Made by a program: the position numbers and the translations under genes. Positions 32,417 through 43,870 of a stretch of 64,000 nt of DNA are shown in pieces. The DNA comes from Synanceia verrucosa (lineage: Eukaryota > Chordata > Actinopteri > Perciformes > Synanceiidae): contig CM056550.1 in assembly GCA_029721515.1 (NCBI GenBank), forward strand, positions 10,165,964 through 10,229,963. The letters run 5' to 3'. The notes under the pieces are model-generated. The model worked only from the letters and a program-made list of their open reading frames with translations. It was not told where the DNA came from and searched no databases. Position 1 is the first letter of the stretch, and each line of letters opens with the position of its first letter.

Positions 32417-35400
32417 ATTTTAGTTAGTCCCGATATTTCATCAGTGAACTTTATGCAAAGCTGTGTTAAAAGTTAATAACCTATTAATTATAATCTATTG
32501 TTTTTCTTTGTTAGCATGGTTGAATCAATCCTGTTTAATCTTATTTAGTTTGGTAAATTACATAATGAGATGCATTACATCTTAAAGTTATGTGATAATA
32601 ATCTGCTTATAACATTTGCTGAAAACTGGTGATTATCAAATATCTCATCACGTGCTTAACACTAAGGTAATAATTTGTTTGGTTTATAGTGGGAAGTGAA
32701 TATGTGATTCATAAGTTAATGAGTAGATTATATTCAATTCACTTACATATGAATTAAAAGTGAAAAGAGAGGAAGGACCGTTTAACTCCTCCCAATTCCA
32801 CCACTTCTCAAGAATAATAGAAAACCAAAAATCTCCAGACTTCAGTTGTCTTTTAGCTGTTGTCTTTCGTTTTTCTGGTCTTCATCTATGTCTCATTAGT
32901 TCTTTTTTTATTCTCGCTCTCTGTTATTTGGTCATGTCTACGTGTTAATTTTTAACATCTGATCAGTCAAGTTTAGTCTAAAAAGCAACAGTGCTTTCAT
33001 TTCAATGTTTTCATTTCTTTTATTTGGAGTTAACGTTAAGATGATACCCTTCTGGCCAAACGAGATTTAATGAATGTATTATCTGAATAACTTGTACAAC
33101 ACCATCTGCCACCGAGAGCCTGTCAGCGTCCAGCCATCACCGCCAATGTGCGACCGAAGTCTCTCCGGTGACCAATAGGCCAGCTGATCAGCGACAACCC
33201 AGCTCGCTCTCATTCCACCCTGCTGACAGGCTTAACCTCCAGTCAGAACTGTGAACTGTGAATCCGAGAAGCACCAGAGCCCACTAAGCTGCCTTCTGGA
33301 CATGCCTGGAACCGGAAAAACCTGCACAAAGCAGGACGCTTCGGCCCGTTTCTGATTCTTGAGTTGGTGTTAGTCAAACTAAAATATCCACTTAATTTTT
33401 AACAGTAACAGCAAATTACCTCTTGAAAAGAATTAACTTATTCCCTTAGCACTACACACACACACATATATATGAAGCAAATGCATGAAATTCCTGATTC
33501 AGAATTTTATGATCTTATGATATCGGACTGATCGATCAAATAAGCTTAAACCTTTGATAAAAAGAGATGGTTCCCCTGATTCAATGAGCAAATCGCTGAT
33601 TAATAATTAATAGTTAGTTCTGTTAATTATTGGTAATTGATAATTCATTTATTAAAGCTACAATTCATGAGTTGAAAGAGAAGAATTCTAGCTAGCTAAT
33701 TCTGAGCTAGCAAGATTTGAAAGTAGCACCTACTCTCAGCCTCCCCTTACCTCCACACTCTCCTCCCATCAGTGCTCTGTCCAAAGCTACACCCCTTCAA
33801 ACTTGAACAGTAGCATTCAGCAGGGAGAGAAGAGCTGTTATGCTACATCGCCACAGTTGTAAAACGTCCCGTTCAAAGCCAATATATCAACGTCATTTTG
33901 TCACCTTTATTATGCAGACAGTGATGATTATGGCTGTGCAATATGGTCAAAATGTCATATCCTATAACCTCTTCAATACAAGCAGCACTGACGACCAGTT
34001 AGCACAGACCAGCTAGCATAACCAAGTTAGCATTGAGCTAAAGGCCCAAACGTACTCGGCGGAACGAACACGGAGAGCCCAGAGCTCAAATTTTGCAAAG
34101 GTCACAGTCTCTGCTCCATACTGTTGTCTCACAAAACTCTGCTCGGCATTTATTTTTGACATCACCCACTTTAAATCATCTGAACTTAAATGATAAATGG
34201 CTAGCGGCAGAGCGCTCCACTATGGAAGCTTTGAGCTGAACGGACATCCAGATTCTGCTCCGTTCAGTCTGCTGGAGTCTGTGAGCATCTTTATAATGCA
34301 GACACTGGAGACTATGTTCACTCTGGTTTGTCCTCTTAGCTTTATCCAGAGTTTTGTCTTTCAGTCTTTTCTTCCTCCCTCTTTCTTCTCTTTGCCTGTT
34401 TAGCATGATGAGTCGTCAGAAGTAACACTGGAAGTGGTATTTTTGGCTGCATTTTCTCTGACATTGTTCCCTACAGAAGGGATTTTCCTGCTATCTCTGT
34501 ATTTCTGCAGATGAACTGTGTGTTTGATATTTCCAGCAACAGCGGGGAGGAGGGAGGGACATGAGCAGGATGAGACATGATTGGTTCTCTCATCTCGCTC
34601 TGAGTGTCAGTTGATTGGTCAGAGTTTAATATCTATAAAGTGTGGTTTATGCTACATCACACATTTTCAACATTCAGCTTTTATATTAATTTCACACATT
34701 TCCAACATTCAACTTTTAAATTGAATTAAACAAATTATACATTCATAATTTTTCAAAATTTATTCTACTTCACCTTCCCAAAACATTCAACCCAGCATTA
34801 GCAGATTAGCATAAGCTAAGCAGCATTCAGCATGAGCAGCGTAGCTTCAGCTGACAGTATTCCCACACATTTTCAGTTGGAAATGCATATATTTAGTTGT
34901 TACTGTATTAATTCTTGGTGAGTGGCACTCTGGGTTTATTTGCATAACCTGGGAATAAATCTTCAGTCAAATCTGCTATTACTATGTCCAAATTCTCAGA
35001 GGCGTCAATGGATTCTACATATGTATGGGTGGATGAGTTTTGCTGCAGGAGATGACATGTTTGATTTATAATATGTATGTTAGCGGAGAGCAGGAAGATG
35101 TGCAAGACAAGCAAGAGGGGATGCATTACATACATACATACAGCTTTTCAATTCAATTCTGCCTCTGTTACTGTTGTTGTTAGTTGTAGTTGATTATTTC
35201 GCGTAAATCAATCAATGAAATTGTTTTGTTTTGGGTTTGTTATAGAAAGTGGTTATGACAATTGAGCTGACAGGAAAAGGGTAGATTAAATATTGATTAA
35301 CTATTTAGTTGTTTGTGATTGAATGATATATTATAAATGCCAGTTTATTAGAAGCTTTACTCAGTATCATTTACAGTTAGTAGTAAGAAATCGTTATGAT

Positions 35401-35589
35401 TATTTTACTGTTGTTGTAGTGAGAAATTGTTGTGATTGTTTGTTTGACAAGTTCTATGTCCAGAGTTTAGTGTTAGTTTTAGCTAATTATGTATCAGAGC
35501 TACCATGCACACATGGAAAGTTTGAATACTGCAACCATCAAATTCAGTTCACCAAACTGGCCACGAGATGGAGCCAAGTTCATTTGTAT
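32417..35589. other. AT-rich intergenic sequence, nothing recognised
   Basis: No convincing gene. Between 33090 and 33400 a GC-richer block has the look of an old repeat, and 34640-34740 has a short imperfect tandem duplication (TTTCAACATTCAACTTTT type). Open frames are short and featureless. Confidence 0.45.
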
Positions 35590-35828
35590 TGGACCAGGAG
35601 TAGGTGGAGCAGGAGTGTGTGGATCATGAGTAGGTGGAGCATGAGTCGGTGGATCATGAGTAGGTGGAGCATGAGTGGGTGGATCATGAGTAGGTGGAGC
35701 ATGAGTGGGTGGATCAGGAGTAGGTGGAGCATGAGTGGGTGGACCAGGAGTAGGTGGACCAGGAGTGGGTGGATCATGAGTAGGTGGAGTAGAAGTAGGT
35801 GGACCAGGAGTGGGTGGAGCAGGAGTGA
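35590..35828. repeat. 15-bp minisatellite
   Basis: About 16 tandem copies of a 15-bp unit of type GAGTAGGTGGAGCAT, with GTGGGTGGATCAT variants alternating. Because 15 is a multiple of 3 every frame stays open, giving spurious proline-rich and serine/tryptophan-rich frames. Confidence 0.95.
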
Positions 35829-36469
35829 CGTAGTTAGTCACGCCTCTCAGAATGACCTTCACAGTTCAGGTGAGCTTTGTTCAGTCTCACAACCAGTACG
35901 GAGAAGGAAACTTGTCCCTGTAAGACAGCTGCAGTCTTACAAAGAGTGGAGTGTATCGTCTCCTCGGTGGGACAATCAGAACCAGAATCAGAATTTCTTT
36001 CAGCACAAATAAGTACTTCTGAAGCACTTATAACTCTGCTCAGTCAAACCTCCACTACCATGGCGGGCAACGCTAACAGGAAGAGTAGCTAGTCCAACCA
36101 GCTAACATGGAATGAGAGTACAATTACACTTTGCATGCAAACTCAAATAAATGTTAACACAATGCAGCCTTGACTTATTTCTTATTTTTGTAGGGTCAGT
36201 AAGCTCCCTGCAGAGGGAGCAGCTCAATACTGCAGAAATTACTACAAGAGCAGTGAACAACTAGTCAGTGGAGGCAGACAGGCTGATGAGTGCACAGAAA
36301 GAAGCTGACAGGGATCACTGACCACAAAGACGCTCCCTGTAGCAGATGAATAATCAGTCATTAATTTGTATAACATAAGTATTTATAATCAATAACTCTT
36401 AAGTTATTGATTCACACCGACACCATCGAGTTTTGTGGTAACAGGGAAAACTTGCAGATTTGATATGAT
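35829..36469. other. Unassigned sequence
   Basis: No gene or known repeat recognised. The frame covering the minisatellite continues to 36012 but has no domain. Confidence 0.4.
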
Positions 36470-37738
36470 AGGGTCTCTTAACCTAAGGCAGCTCTTGAGA
36501 TTCTTGGACCTCGTGTCCAGTGATTCAATTTGCTTTATAGACACACACAAATCAAATAACCAACTTCTTTATAAAACTAGATGTTTATTTGACAAACTAC
36601 ATGACTAAACTACGAACAGAAACTATTTCACTACATTGTAGCATAAATAGTGTTGAGCAGATTAGTCAATCATTAATTAATATCAAATTATGTATTTATA
36701 AACAATAGATTTAAGTTATTGATCATATACCAAAAATTGCCTTTAATAGTAGAAATTATCAGTGTGCCACCCAGTTTTGCTAAAACAGGGAAAACTTGTG
36801 AATTTGCCATTAATTAATTAGTCTCTTAATCTCAGGGTGCTACAGAGTTCTTGACCTAGTGTACAGTGATTCAACTGCTTTACATACACACACAAATCAA
36901 ATAACCAAGTTCTTTAAAAATGAGAAGTTTATTTGACAAACTATAACCAGACTTCTACTGTCACAGAAAATAACTAATAATAAATGATTAGTTTGACAAA
37001 CTAAATGACCAGACTACTAACAGAAATAATAAAACAGAAAACAAAAACTAGGATAAAGGGAGATTGATGGAAGATACATGGCATTGACTCACTGTGACAA
37101 AAATGGACTGAATGATTAAACAAAGGCAAAGTTCAAAGGATGAATATCTGATTAATTAATTCAATGTGACCAGTTAAATTCAGTGGTGATTATCGAGACC
37201 AAATTAAGAATTAGACTGTTACCAAAATTTGGTTTACGTTTGGTGGCGTTCAGCAGTTGAGAGTTTGAGAGGCATCAGAGAAGATTGTGAGTAATTTACT
37301 ATTCCAAGTTGGTTTAGTGTTTTACTGATATCTTACTAAATATTATTAAGTTTGCTGGATTAAGCCCTAAATTCAGGCCATTTAATTTAGCGTCTAATCA
37401 TCAAACTCTTTAATATCTGTAAGATGTATATGCAGTATATCACCGTTCCTGGATGGAAGGGAGTGAGGAGTGGCTGCAGGTTCTGTCTGGATCTGCTGGA
37501 TCTCTGCAGGCGACTTTGGCTTGAACTTCACCAGTGGCTCTTTTGGGCATCGGTGGACATCTGTGGACATCTCTGGTCGTCTCTGAACACCTCTGGTTGA
37601 CATGGCTCCACCTCAGTCTCTCTCTGTCTGTCTCTCTTCTTCACAGCACAGTCTCTGTACCCTTGCTTCAATTCTTCCCCCCCTCTTTGTTGGTGGGGGA
37701 GGTCGGCTGGATTCACACCAACGTGTCGACCGACAGTC
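36470..37738 (-). repeat. Unassigned dispersed repeat, copy 2 (inverted)
   Basis: The reverse complement of copy 1 (about 14820-15888) at roughly 90% identity by eye, with fewer of the 12-13 bp inner repeats. Its low-coordinate end has the terminal part of about 350 bp repeated in tandem: related blocks holding AACAGGGAAAACTTG and CACAAATCAAATAACCAA occur near 36440-36565 and 36785-36925. The high-coordinate end is cut at 37738 by an endogenous retrovirus LTR. Confidence 0.78.
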
Positions 37739-38176
37739 TGTGATGGAAATTTAGCTGATTGTATAAGCTGTTATGTCTGAACTCATGATGATGTCGCTGG
37801 AAGTTATCTTGTTTTAGTTTTCACAGAGAACAGTGTGTGTGTCTTTTCCTCGCCATCAGGCCTGATAGACTTGTGGACTCTGTCTGCAGTAAAACATACA
37901 GCATGTTCGTTTATCACTATGACGGTATTGCTTGTCAGCAGGAACTCACGTAAGCATGTACGTATCAGAAGTGCATAAATATTGTTTTTCCTTACACTCT
38001 GTATGGGCATTCACTCACAAAGCTCTGTGCTGTGTGTCTGAATTCTCATCTCTGTTCTGCAGACAGATATTAAAAGCAACTCTTTTGGGCAACTGAATCA
38101 GTGAAGTTACTCATTCCTTGTGTAATTAAAGAACCCTGTGGAGATTAGACCATCCTGACAGAATATTTCCACAACA
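37739..38176 (+). repeat. LTR of an endogenous retrovirus
   Basis: It starts TGTGATGGAAAT and ends ATTTCCACAACA, forming an imperfect terminal inverted repeat, and is followed five bases later by a tRNA primer site. Length is 438 bp. A polyadenylation-like ATTAAA lies near 38070. The internal region follows on plus. No 3' LTR was found in the window. Confidence 0.8.
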
Positions 38177-38180
38177 ATTT

Positions 38181-38198
38181 TGGTGTCAGAAGTGGGAT
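38181..38198 (+). promoter_or_regulatory. Leucine-tRNA primer-binding site
   Basis: TGGTGTCAGAAGTGGGAT is complementary to the 3' end of a leucine tRNA (CAA-type), the usual place and length for a retroviral minus-strand primer site. Confidence 0.8.
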
Positions 38199-38629
38199 CG
38201 TTCGAGAGTGCGTCCGGACCCCCAGGTCGTTGAGCAGCTGATTTTTTGACCTGGGTTGACGAACCCGTTCTCGCCTCACGAAAATCCGAGGACGAGGACC
38301 TGGCATCCTGGGGCCTGTGACTGACTCTGCTACGATTTGCACAAGGACAACATTTGGTGAGATGGTTTACATTCCATTTATTATCATCTCTTCCTGATTC
38401 TGAGGTCCAGTATTTTTGCTCCTAAGAAAGAGGTAATTGTGGGACTAATTTTAAAATACAAACTAAATAACTTCTGTTTCTCTTAAGATAACTGTGGAAT
38501 AGAATTGCGTCTATCTACAATAAGTGTTGAATACCGAGTCCAGGATTCGAAGACGGTAAAACAAGAACAGGTGTTTCTTTTTCTTTGTTCTTTTTATTAT
38601 TTTGTTATTTCTGTGAGTTTTGCGCGTAA

Positions 38630-38810
38630 AAGTGTGAGCTTTTGGCCTGAAGCCAAAGCAAGAACACAGTAAGGTGTGAGCTTTTTAGCAAGAACACTAA
38701 AAATTGAGTGTGAGCTTTTTAGCAAGAACACTGTAAAAATTGAGTGTGATCTTTTTAGCAAGAACACTGTTAAAATTGAGTGTGAGCTTTAGCAAGAACA
38801 CGGGTTAAAA
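38630..38810. repeat. Tandem repeats in retroviral leader
   Basis: About four imperfect copies of a unit of about 35 bp containing GTGAGCTTTTTAGCAAGAAC, separated by AT-rich bases. Confidence 0.85.
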
Positions 38811-39020
38811 GTAATAGTTTTCTGGTCTGTAAGTCCAAACTAGAACGCAGGTTTCTGTCAGAGCCAGACCAGGGCAGGAACTCAGATATAAGACGCTATA
38901 GCAGTAAAAGATAAGAGCGCTATAAAAAAAAAAAGGTAATATAGTAAAGTAAAATATAAAAATTAAAGTACAGAAGTAAAGTACAAGTAAAACAACAAGT
39001 AAAAAAAACCAAAAGGGGTT

Positions 39021-39131
39021 ATGGGGAACAAACAACCAAGCGGGCCTACTGCTGAGGTACCAGCAGGGCCTATTGCGGAGGCCATGAAGAGAAAATATGG
39101 GGAAGATAGTGTGCAGTATCTTCAATGTTGA
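39021..39131 (+). pseudogene. Retroviral gag N-terminal fragment
   Basis: A 36-codon frame begins MGNKQP: Met-Gly at the start is the myristoylation signal typical of retroviral matrix protein. It lies about 820 bp after the primer site, as expected for gag, and ends at an early stop. The rest of gag is not recognisable in any frame. It would direct the matrix to the membrane; here it is a dead remnant. Confidence 0.5.
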
Positions 39132-40200
39132 CTGAACATTTAGCAGAAATCAGTTAAAGCTACAAGTTAAAGGGAACTTGAGAAGGGTAAAGTAAAGCTG
39201 CTTTGAGAACAAAAATGAATCAAATGTGTTTTTCTCAAAAGGTTAAAGGAGTCCGGAGTATCACAACGTTACCCTCATCTACCCAGACATCACAGGCGCC
39301 TGAAAAGCTCAAAAGGTAAGCACAAACCTTTTCAATAGAATTGTGCATATTGATTATAACTAAAACGATGTCTGGTGTAGGTGATGTTTAGTCTAAAGTG
39401 AGTCAATAAATATTATATTAATGGTAAAAGAGAAATAAGAGAATAAGAGAAATGAGAAAGGGGAGGTTGAAGTCCTCACCTAAGAATATCATGCGCAGAA
39501 AAGAGGGAAAAGAGAATAAAATACACGTGTTGGGTTTAAATTATGTGGGCTGGGTCTTTCTTCAAGAGTTAAAAGAAAAGTAGGCCGGTGAAAAGAAAAC
39601 TCTGAAGAGTGTGAGTATTACCTTTGGGGTGGGTTTGGTGCATAATTTGAGGTGTATTAAAGCTGTTAGTGAGACTGGGTTAGGACCCCCAGTAGTCAGC
39701 CGCAGTATAGTCACCAGGACTTTCTGTAGAAGCTTGCTGACTAGGTCTCCTAACAGGGCATTGCGTCCATACACTTGAAATTGTGTGCGTGTCGTGTTTT
39801 TTATGTACAACCGAAGTAAGTCCATAAATTATGGCAATTAAAGGAGCAGGCAAGTTCAAAATTTGTGAGAAGGAGTAGTTTTGTGTGTATTTATTAATCC
39901 CAAATACCATAAGAAAAACAGGAAATTAGTGGATAAATTGAAACAGAATTTTTTGTTTAAAAAAAAAAATAGTTGACTTCCAGGGGCTGATGCTCTGCTA
40001 CTTTTGAGAGAGTTTAAGTATAAGTTGATACAAGACTGACAGACGACTCTGACGAACACAGACACAGAGGGAGAGACAGAAAGACCGAGAGAATATAAAA
40101 ATACAGAGAGGAAGCATAAGCGGTTGCAGACTTTTAAACTAAATGCTAGACCCTCAGTGCTAGAGAAATCAGTCAAATTCAGACTTCTATACAAGGGAAG

Positions 40201-41082
40201 AATAACTTAGACCCTAAACAAACTAATGGTATGAGAGAAGGGTTAACTGACATACATTTTCCACATTTCCATTCACATAGCCATGAACACAAGATAACAC
40301 ACTCCACACCTAGCCATCCTCCTCTTTCCCGTGATCAAACACTCATTTTTCCCTCTGCCTAGTGAGAACGATAACCATCTATTAATAGATTTGATGGCCC
40401 AACTTCAGGCCCAATTGCAAGCAAAACTAAATGCCAAAAACAGGAACCACAGGTCAGCATTTGCCAGCACATATGCCTCTGATTGCTCAAACTTAAGGCC
40501 CCTGATATCCTCTCAGTTGAGCTAATAAATAAATAAATAAAAAAAGGTTTAGCTTTTGTCTATATTAAATGAAATCAATCACTATTGCATTGTTATCATT
40601 TCCACATGCCTGTGCAATGAAGAATCGCTTGCTGCTGATACTTGCAATGAAGACCAGCTTACACATAGTCGCTCACATACAGGATGCTACTGAACATGCA
40701 ATGAAGAACTGCTTACACCTGTGATTTAGGTCTCTAAAAAGGGACACCACACTGTCTCCCACCTCGTTGTGCCATACCCTAAAAGGTGGTGGTCACTTGC
40801 AGCTTGGAAAGCAAAGCCTGCAAAGTTGGTTACAGCCTGATGGATGCTGCACAATGCAGGATTTACATTTCCTACTTCTGTTGATTGATATGGAGAAACC
40901 ATGTCAGTAGTATATAAGGTACACTTATTTTCACGTGCACTCACATGAAGAAATGCGTGCTGCACACACGAACCATTTGATCTGACCGGAAGTTATTGGG
41001 GGGGGATGGGGAGGGGGGGAAAGGAAGGAAGGAAGGAGGGGGTTTGTGCCTCTGTGTGTGTGTGTGTGTGTGTGTGCGTGTG

Positions 41083-41124
<42 letters not shown>

Positions 41125-41277
41125 ACAAATGGCCACATGAAAGGGTTACTGTTTTTGTTGGATTCTGTGTGTGTGTGAGTGAGATGACATTGTGCTAGTG
41201 CACGAACCATTTGTTCTGACCGGAAGTTATTGGGGGGAATGGGGAGGGTGGGAGAGGAAGGAAGGAAGGGGTTTGTG

Positions 41278-41327
<50 letters not shown>

Positions 41328-41718
41328 ACAAATGTCTGATGAAAGGGTTACTGTTTTTGTTGGGTTCTGTGTGTGTGTGTGAGTGAGATGACTTTGTGCT
41401 AGCATGAGCATTATTTGTTGTGACATAAACAGAAAGGTCTGAGGCGGAAGTGACACCTGTCTTTTGATGTGTTTGAAATAAGTGATGTAATACCTAACAA
41501 ATCATGGTGGGAAGGATGAATCCTCCCTTATGATGACGACACCGGGGGGGTGTGTCTTTTCTGACCTACAAGTACTAGTAAGCATGGAATGCTTCATCTG
41601 ATACCCGACAACATCGGTGGATGTTGACAGCTGCCTCTCCGTAAACAGCAAGACGGTATTTTTATTCACCCCGAAAATTCGTCCCGAGGAACTTCTGCTT
41701 TTACGCTCTACACACAAG
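40201..41718. other. Spacer between retroviral remnant and Polinton
   Basis: No gene recognised. It contains two GT-rich tandem units and unassigned sequence. The left end of the Polinton must lie here or just before 41617, but I could not find its terminal inverted repeat because the other end is in the assembly gap. Confidence 0.45.
40968..41415. repeat. Two tandem units of about 215-230 bp with internal (GT)n
   Basis: Each unit begins CACGAACCATTTG and contains CTGACCGGAAGTTATTGG, a G-rich tract with GGAAGGAAGG, a long (GT)n (41053-41121 and 41279-41325), and GAAAGGGTTACTGTTTTTGT. Units start at 40968 and about 41200. Confidence 0.92.
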
Positions 41719-42396
41719 ATGGCTGACACAGGTATCCGTTCTGACACTTCAACTCCAAAATGTCGCATAAATATTGTGGATGCTCAGCTGCTCATGGCCC
41801 CTAAAAAGAAAAGATCTGTGCCTTTGCATTTGGCCGATTTCCTGGATCAAAAAGCATGGTCTCCCGTGTACGAGTGGGATATGTATGACTCTAGGGTTTC
41901 GGGGTACTTGTTTGACCAAGGGGTTGTTTATCTCTACACAAGAGAGCGTGATGAAATGTTTGTGCAAGGAGTGACTCCCCATATCCGATTTCCTGCCAAG
42001 GACTGGAGCTATTTCAGAAATCAAATTTGTAATGATTTACTTCATGCAAAAGACGTGTATGTAAACCAATGGAGTGGGTCAGAGGATGGAGTGACCTATC
42101 GCATTGAGACAGACTTGGAAGTCCTCGATCCTGAATCGTACATATTTTTCAGACAATGTACGAACAATGGAGTTATTCGCGAAGCCCGAAACGGCAATCG
42201 CGATGAAGACAAACACTATCCCATCACATCTGAAGAATGGGAAACATGGTTCACCAATGGTTTTTTAATTCGATTGGATAAATGGGAGGAAACGTTAGAT
42301 GTTTTCTCACACATTGATAAATTGTTCAGATGGTACAAAGTCTACAAGTGCTATGAGGATCTCAAAAGGAAGATTTTCGAAAATGAAGACAATTAA
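41719..42396 (+). CDS. Polinton-associated protein of unknown function
   Basis: An intact frame of 226 codons from the ATG at 41719 (MADTGIRSDT); the frame is open 34 codons further upstream, but this is the first ATG with a good context. The product is soluble, acidic and rich in aromatic residues in its second half, with no transmembrane segment or cysteine motif. I recognise no domain. It is the only sizable Polinton frame here without an obvious break, apart from the protease. Its place at the element edge on plus, upstream of the integrase, suggests an accessory or early gene. That is inference. Confidence 0.7.
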   Translation: MADTGIRSDTSTPKCRINIVDAQLLMAPKKKRSVPLHLADFLDQKAWSPVYEWDMYDSRVSGYLFDQGVVYLYTRERDEMFVQGVTPHIRFPAKDWSYFRNQICNDLLHAKDVYVNQWSGSEDGVTYRIETDLEVLDPESYIFFRQCTNNGVIREARNGNRDEDKHYPITSEEWETWFTNGFLIRLDKWEETLDVFSHIDKLFRWYKVYKCYEDLKRKIFENEDN

Positions 42397-42419
42397 GTTG
42401 ATGTGTGGGACATAAAAAA

Positions 42420-43095
42420 TAGAGCTCTGTTTGATCTAATACATGACATGTACTTTGTACAGATGTTGTTTCATCCAATACGGAAGAATCTAATGGGGTT
42501 ACAAATCGTCGCTGCATTGATGATACGGACAATTCATGGGTGTACGGCTTCGGCGCTGAGTTGGGTCAAAGAAACCTGACATTTTTAGGATCTTGTGAAG
42601 ATGACTACGTGGAGGATGGAGACAATCAAACTTTGGACAGTGAAGAGATTCCCGACTACTTTAAAAAACATCTAACACCAGAACCTACTGTTCACGAGAC
42701 GATAGAGGTAGCAGTAGGTTATTATCTATACAAATTTCTACAACAAATAGCTATGAAAAACTGTATAACCTGTAAATATCAGAATGGAATGTATCATGAT
42801 CAAAATCACTCGTGTTGATTTTCTCCCCCTACATTATCTTGAAGGTCACATGGAAGAAATTAAAAGGGGTGTTTTTAATGAGAATTATGCGACTGCGCAA
42901 TCGTTTGTGTTATTTAGCCTTGGTCTCATATCGTATACTACGGCTAACGAGCGAGACATTGCTGAAGCTGTTTTGAAGAAGTGGTTGACAACACAGTTTG
43001 TCATTACACGACTGAAACAGCTGATAAGAGGAAACAAAAAACTTGACGCTGTAATTCAAAAATCTCTGAAGATTTGGAGCGGAAATTGGCTTTAA
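42420..43095 (+). pseudogene. Polinton-associated frame, one frameshift, unknown function
   Basis: 42540-42818 and 42784-43095 belong together: the first ends after CITCKYQNGMYHDQNHSC and the second continues with VDFLPLHYLEGHMEEIKRGV after a one-base slip near 42818. The frame is open back to about 42420 with no ATG, so the start is uncertain; a spliced 5' exon is possible. The pair C-x2-C then H-x3-H-x-C (C-I-T-C and H-D-Q-N-H-S-C) could bind zinc. The remainder is helical-looking with no known fold. It lies between the unknown gene at 41719 and the integrase. Confidence 0.6.
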
Positions 43096-43296
43096 AATTG
43101 GTAAAAATATCTTGTGCAAACTATGTAAAGATGTGGTATGTTGTGTATGAGATGAAAACTTTGCCGTGTGAATTTGTTACACATGTTTTTAGGATTTTTG
43201 AAATATGTGACATGTTAAATGTATCGATTTCTTGTTCAATGAGAACATACTGTGTCAAAATAAATATCTAAACGCAGACAATGAGTGTTTATTCTT

Positions 43297-43869
43297 ATGA
43301 CGGCAGTGATGGAGGAGGTAATGAAAAAGATATACTACGACCCCAAAAATGCTGGAGGATATGGAGGTATACAAAGACTGAAACAAGCAGTGTTTGAAAA
43401 TACCGGCGTTTGTTGTACAGACTCTGATGTAGAAAATTGGCTTTTAAAACAAGAGGTTTACACTCTTCACAAAACTGCTCCTGTGCATTTTAAGAGAAAC
43501 AGAGTTTTAGTAAACAAAATAGATTGGCAGTTCCAAGCGGATCTGGTGGACATGTCATCTTATTCCACAGAAAATGACGGTGTGCGCTACTTATTAACCT
43601 GTATTGATATTTTTTCAAAATATGCGTGGGTACGGTGTCTGAAAAACAAAAGCGGTAGAAGCGTTACAGATGCTTTTAAAGACATCCTAGATGAAGGTAG
43701 GGTACCTCGGAAATTACAGACGGACAAAGGAAAGGAATTCTTAAACAGAGACTTTCAGACATTAGTCAAAAAACATAACATCATACACTTTACGACAGCC
43801 AACGAAACTAAGGCATGCATTGTTGAACGTTTTAACAGGACTCTGAAAACTAGGATGTGGAGGCACTAA
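43297..43869 (+). pseudogene. Polinton integrase, 3'-truncated
   Basis: A retroviral-type DDE integrase that would insert the element's linear DNA. From the ATG at 43297 it reads through KKIYYDPKNAGGYGGIQRL (the usual Polinton integrase start), then the core with ADLVDMSSYS (first Asp), LQTDKGKEF (second Asp) and CIVERFNRTLK (Glu). All three catalytic residues are present. The frame ends abruptly at 43869 just after the core, whereas family members continue with a C-terminal domain. Two bases later the sequence becomes the capsid gene, so the C-terminus was lost in a deletion. Confidence 0.9.
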
Positions 43870-43870
43870 C

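Larger units (their letters stand above)
38199..40200 (+). mobile_element. Endogenous retrovirus leader and decayed 5' internal region
   Basis: Downstream of the primer site is a leader with tandem repeats, a short gag start at 39021, and then sequence without long frames to about 40200. A possible splice donor (AAAAGGTAAGC) lies near 39310. No protease, RT, integrase or env domain was recognised, so most of the provirus is missing or decayed. The right boundary is not defined. Confidence 0.5.

Noticed and set aside
33090..33400. A third copy of the 14331/36470 repeat family
   Set aside because: Similar general layout but I could not find shared motifs longer than chance by eye.
35323..36012. 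229-codon frame and the opposite Pro/Thr-rich frame over the minisatellite
   Set aside because: A 15-bp repeat keeps frames open by arithmetic; no domain, and the repeat fully explains the composition.
40941..41456. His/Thr-rich frame over the GT repeats
   Set aside because: A direct translation of (GT)n; no coding evidence.
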